NCBI RefSeq assembly: GCF_002873335.1
Contig: NZ_MCUW01000004.1
Coordinates: forward strand, 1 to 64,000
Reading direction: 5' to 3'
Origin: Vibrio sp. 10N.286.49.B1
GTDB taxonomy: Bacteria > Pseudomonadota > Gammaproteobacteria > Enterobacterales > Vibrionaceae
DNA length: 64,000 bases
Under the pieces are notes generated by a model. That model did not search any database and was not told the origin of the DNA. It saw only the letters and a list, made by a program, of their open reading frames with translations. Each line of letters begins with the position of its first letter. Position 1 is the first letter of the stretch. Of this stretch, positions 61,143-64,000 are shown piece by piece. Both the position numbers and the translations under genes were made by a program.

Positions 61143-61228
61143 TCGTTGCTCATGTCTAGGCATAGACTTGAGCAACGAAAAGTCGTCATTCCTTTTTTAG
61201 AGGCTGCCACCTTCAGGGATGACGACTT
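61143..61228. repeat. Compound palindromic element (two adjacent hairpins)
   Basis: Hairpin 1: arms TCGTTGCTCA (61143-61152) and TGAGCAACGA (61169-61178), then inside GTCTA / TAGAC with a GGCA loop and a single T-T mismatch. Hairpin 2: arms AAGTCGTCATTCC (61180-61192) and GGGATGACGACTT (61216-61228), one mismatch, 23-base loop. The GTCATTCC / GGATGAC core resembles extragenic palindromic repeats seen in many proteobacteria. Confidence 0.8.
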
Positions 61229-61299
61229 CATCATTATAGTGGATTTATCCTCAAGCGCGCTTGGAACCAACACCACCCACTTGTGGTCGGATGCCCACA

Positions 61300-62307
61300 T
61301 CACTCCCCCTTCGCTAGGTAATTTTGAACTTGTTTTTGATAAGCCTGTTTAAGTGGTTCACCGATAAAACTCGCCTCGATCGCGTTCAACGTAAACTGAG
61401 CTAGCTCTTGTTGTGTCATGTCATGAGCCATACTGACGGCATAAAAATTGTCATTCATGTAACCACCAAAATACGCTGGGTCATCAGAGTTAATCGTCAC
61501 CGATACGCCCTTTCGTAATAACTCGACAATGTTATGCTCAGACATCGTATCAAAGACTCGCAGCTTGATATTCGATAATGGGCAGACCGTCAGCGGCATC
61601 TTAGTCGCGATAAGTTGTTGGATTAAGGCAGGGTCGTCAATGCAGCGTACGCCATGGTCTACACGGCTCACCCCTAATAATTCAATAGCGTCGACAATAT
61701 TCTGTGCTGGTCCTTCTTCACCGGCATGGGCTACTGTTAAAAACCCTTCGTTTCTCGCTTGCAAAAAAACCTGCTTAAATTTTTCCGGAGGATGACCGTC
61801 TTCTGATGAATCCAGCCCTACGGCGATAATTTTGTTTTTGTAGGGCAAGGCCAATTGCAAAGTATCAATGGCCGATGATTCGGGCAAGTGACGTAGAAAA
61901 CACATGATGAGGTGAGATGAAATCGACAATTTCTGTTTACCATCTTGCAGCGCTCGGTCGATACCATTAATCACCGTCTCAAACGCAATACCGCGTTCAG
62001 TATGCGTTTGTGGGTCGAAAAATATCTCAGTGTGTATCACATTATCCGTCTGACAACGTAACAAGTAGGCCCATGTTAGATCGTAGAAGTCCTGTTCCGT
62101 AATGAGTGCATTCGCGCCTTGATAATAAATATCCAAAAACGACTGTAGATCGTCAAATTCATAGGCGGTACGGAGCGCCTCTGGAGACGAGTAAGGTAAA
62201 TCAATATTGTTGCGCTGAGCCAGCTCAAACAGCAATTCAGGCTCGAGTGAGCCTTCGATATGTAAATGTAGCTCTACCTTGGGAAGACCTTGAATAAATG
62301 CGTTCAT
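61300..62307 (-). CDS. Adenosine/adenine deaminase family protein (adenine deaminase favoured)
   Basis: Predicted zinc amidohydrolase, 335 residues, for purine salvage. Metal/catalytic marks: H14-x-H16 in [21 protein letters not shown] (His and catalytic Glu), SRVDHGVRC, and SDDPAYFG (Asp). HxHIEG rather than HxHLDG, together with [20 protein letters not shown], is typical of the adenine deaminase subgroup, which gives hypoxanthine and ammonia from adenine. The ATG at 62307 has AAGGTGG four bases upstream; the ATG at 62340 is in frame but adds eleven residues with no family match. Single gene. Confidence 0.88.
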   Translation of the reverse strand: MNAFIQGLPKVELHLHIEGSLEPELLFELAQRNNIDLPYSSPEALRTAYEFDDLQSFLDIYYQGANALITEQDFYDLTWAYLLRCQTDNVIHTEIFFDPQTHTERGIAFETVINGIDRALQDGKQKLSISSHLIMCFLRHLPESSAIDTLQLALPYKNKIIAVGLDSSEDGHPPEKFKQVFLQARNEGFLTVAHAGEEGPAQNIVDAIELLGVSRVDHGVRCIDDPALIQQLIATKMPLTVCPLSNIKLRVFDTMSEHNIVELLRKGVSVTINSDDPAYFGGYMNDNFYAVSMAHDMTQQELAQFTLNAIEASFIGEPLKQAYQKQVQNYLAKGE

Positions 62308-62957
62308 ATTCCACCTTAATCGTTCATATTGTGGGTGCACTTAGTCTTAGTATGGGAGGAATTCGTGACTTTTTCGAAAGCCTTTAGTCTCAACGTGGAC
62401 ACCATGAACCAGTTGACGGCGAATCATGGGGCTATTTTTCGTCCTTGATTCATCAATCATTTCACGCACGTTGTTTTCATACACACTATTTCATACGCAT
62501 TGTTTTCATACACACTGTTTTCACGCACACAGTTTTCAAACAAACCGCTTTCAGATAAACAATTTCAACGAAAACAATGATCGTGTAGAGACTTGAAGAG
62601 CAATACCAAATTCATTACCAATACAAAGAGTCAGCGCACAACTGTGATCTTAACTCTTCGTAATCAGCACTATTCGGGTACTGGTAGAGCCCCCCAAACC
62701 ATATTATTGGGGTTATACGAAGCAAACGGTTGCTATTATACTCACCTCAACGACGAATACCATACCGAACCAATCAGCACCGCAATAAAGTACCGCTTAC
62801 TAAGAGCACTTACCCATCATTCAAATTCTTCGAACAACTTCATCGCTTGTTGCGCCTGCACCCCCTTTCCACTCAGCTTTATAGTATGAGGCAACTATAT
62901 CGAGTCGATATCGCATAAAGCATGTTTGTGCGCATGACGTAGCCAAGGATACTTATT
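62308..62957. other. Intergenic region upstream of the deaminase and pirin genes
   Basis: About 650 bases with both promoters. It contains the 15-bp degenerate tandem repeat (62460-62577). A plus-strand open frame at 62593-62889 begins with TTG, is Asn/Thr/Cys rich and has no recognised relative, so it is not called. Confidence 0.5.
62460..62577. repeat. Eight degenerate tandem copies of a 14-15 bp unit
   Basis: The unit TTTTCATACACACTG occurs at 62503-62517 and, with one to several changes, in three copies before it and four after it. All start with (T)TTTCA, with the later copies most diverged. It lies in the intergenic region upstream of the deaminase gene. Confidence 0.88.
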
Positions 62958-63806
62958 ATGACCATACATAGAAGCGTTCAGCAAATCGTTCCATCCCACG
63001 CCACATCCGATGGAGATGGTGTGAAAATTCGTCGCGTTCATGGATTCGACAACCCGGTTTTCTCGCCGTTTCTAATGATCGATGAGCTTCGCTCAGACGA
63101 CAAGAAAGACTACATTGGAGGCTTTCCACCTCATCCTCACCGCGGTATCGAAACGTTGACTTACATGCGACAAGGACACTTTCAGCACCGTGACCACATG
63201 GGCAATGTAGGTGAGCTTCGCTCTGGAGGCGCACAATGGATGGCTGCAGGTCGAGGCGTAATTCATAGCGAGATGCCTGTCATGGAGGAAGGTGCCTTGC
63301 ATGGATTCCAGATTTGGATAAACCAACCAGCAAAAAATAAAATGCTGGCGGCGCAATACCATGACTTTCAGCCAGAGACGATCACTGAATTCAACGATGA
63401 TCAGGTGGGATTATTGCGAGTCATCGCCGGGGACATTCGTGTCAATGACACCGCAGTCAGTGGCCCTTTACACAAAACAGGTGTCCCTTTAACTGTCGCA
63501 GATTGGCACGCAAAACCAGGCCAGCAGGCTCATTTAACCGTGCCCGAGCATTACAATGCCATGGTGTACTCATACCGAGGAAGTATTGTTATCGCGGGTC
63601 AAACGATAGAACAAGGAGAATTGGCGCTGTTGTCTATGGGGGAGATATTGGCATTAGAAGCGCTAGATGATGCAAGCGTATTGGTTTTTGCAGGAGAACC
63701 CATCAATGAACCGATTGTTCACTATGGCCCGTTTGTGATGAACAGCACCAAAGAAATCCAACAAGCCATTGAAGACTACAACTCTGGCGTATTTGAAACC
63801 TACTAA
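62958..63806 (+). CDS. Pirin-family protein
   Basis: Predicted cupin-fold pirin, 282 residues. The metal site is intact: H59 and H61 in PPHPHRGIETLTYM, H103 and E105 in GVIHSEMP, with the family block GGAQWMAAGRG. Relatives include E. coli YhhW, a quercetin 2,3-dioxygenase in vitro, and others that affect pyruvate metabolism; the function here is unknown. The start follows AAGGATACTTATT. Single gene. Confidence 0.93.
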   Translation: MTIHRSVQQIVPSHATSDGDGVKIRRVHGFDNPVFSPFLMIDELRSDDKKDYIGGFPPHPHRGIETLTYMRQGHFQHRDHMGNVGELRSGGAQWMAAGRGVIHSEMPVMEEGALHGFQIWINQPAKNKMLAAQYHDFQPETITEFNDDQVGLLRVIAGDIRVNDTAVSGPLHKTGVPLTVADWHAKPGQQAHLTVPEHYNAMVYSYRGSIVIAGQTIEQGELALLSMGEILALEALDDASVLVFAGEPINEPIVHYGPFVMNSTKEIQQAIEDYNSGVFETY

Positions 63807-63832
63807 CCCATTGTTTCTCAGTCGTTTGCTAC

Positions 63833-63862
63833 CCGTTCACTTGCAATCCGTTCATTTGCAAG
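63833..63862. repeat. Two tandem 15-bp repeats
   Basis: CCGTTCACTTGCAAT is followed directly by CCGTTCATTTGCAAG, 13 of 15 bases identical, just after the pirin stop. Confidence 0.85.
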
Positions 63863-63946
63863 CAAGTACCAAACGTTGGGTTAAAAAAACAAAACCGTCC
63901 TTAATCGAACGGTTCACTTAGACACCTCAATCACTGCCTTTGTGTC

Positions 63947-63972
63947 ACGCATCGACGAATTTGTCGATGCGT
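63947..63972 (+). terminator. Hairpin with weak U-tract near the window end
   Basis: Ten-base perfect stem ACGCATCGAC / GTCGATGCGT with a six-base loop, followed by TATTTTC. It may end the pirin transcript 140 bases after the stop, or belong to a gene beyond the window. Confidence 0.55.
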
Positions 63973-64000
63973 TATTTTCACTTGGTACAGTGCTCGGAGT

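Larger units (their letters stand above)
60663..61299. other. Intergenic region with repeats and hairpins between mepA and the deaminase gene
   Basis: About 640 bases. It contains an 18-bp tandem repeat (60972-61043), a compound hairpin element (61143-61228) and a 12-bp palindrome CAAGCGCGCTTG (61252-61263). Open frames on both strands in 61043-61352 follow these repeats and are not believed to be genes. Confidence 0.6.

Noticed and set aside
61043..61352. Open frames on both strands (86 and 96 codons)
   Set aside because: Their sequence is dictated by the palindromic element, and neither has a good start site or known relatives.
62593..62889. 98-codon open frame starting with TTG
   Set aside because: No ribosome binding site, no relatives recognised, unusual composition.
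1..64000. tRNA, rRNA, CRISPR, prophage and transposase genes
   Set aside because: Looked for by eye throughout and none was found.

Overview
The window looks like a stretch of a Vibrio (Vibrionaceae) genome, probably the smaller chromosome. The evidence is gene content: OmpU/OmpT-type porins, the heme-uptake set hutZXW / tonB-exbB-exbD / hutBCD, a VanI-like LuxI, a CheV, YibL, a DUF406 protein, and lactate oxidation by lutABC plus the large Fe-S/FAD D-lactate dehydrogenase. No rRNA, tRNA, CRISPR array, prophage or intact insertion sequence was seen. Base composition and coding style look even throughout, so nothing points to a large recent island.

Layout. 0.1-7 kb: five outer-membrane porin genes, two on the minus strand and three tandem paralogues on the plus strand. 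7-9 kb: a DMT exporter, a two-domain glutaredoxin and a 44-residue small protein. 9.5-15.3 kb: a signalling block holding an EvgA/BvgA-like response regulator, a diguanylate cyclase with a LysR regulator, a convergent overlapping luxI/luxR quorum-sensing pair with a lux-box-like site on the luxI promoter, and another LysR gene divergent from dcuC. 17-23.5 kb: an Omp85-type barrel, a dienelactone-hydrolase-like protein and an RND efflux pump with its adaptor. 23.7-29.3 kb: a diheme cytochrome c peroxidase translationally coupled to a hybrid histidine kinase, then a HAD phosphatase and a GAF-GGDEF protein. 29.6-36.8 kb: a small membrane protein, a lipoprotein hydrolase, a YejM-like sulfatase-fold protein, a GH13 enzyme, YibL, PpiC and CheV. 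36.8-41.7 kb: a LacI regulator facing an NhaC-type transporter, a MalY/PatB-type C-S lyase and a ROK sugar kinase, with two identical 13-bp palindromes between them. 41.8-49.6 kb: the heme locus, with Fur-like sequence between its two arms. 49.7-53 kb: TetR, DUF406, DUF1496, a 20-residue-repeat protein and a LysR. 53.3-59.1 kb: L- and D-lactate oxidation. 59.3-63.8 kb: an HTH protein, MepA, an adenine/adenosine deaminase and a pirin.

How it fits together. The heme locus is a complete inner-membrane uptake and processing route: TonB-ExbBD powers an outer-membrane receptor not in this window, HutBCD imports, and HutWXZ breaks down or handles heme. The lactate genes feed electrons from lactate into respiration. 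The luxI/luxR pair has the features of an autoinducing quorum circuit. The peroxidase-kinase pair suggests redox or peroxide sensing. The LacI-NhaC-C-S lyase-ROK cluster looks like a small catabolic regulon with unknown substrate.

The intergenic regions carry several degenerate short tandem repeats (7, 18 and 15 bp units) and a compound palindromic element near 61.2 kb. All family assignments are from reading the translations; no database search was run.
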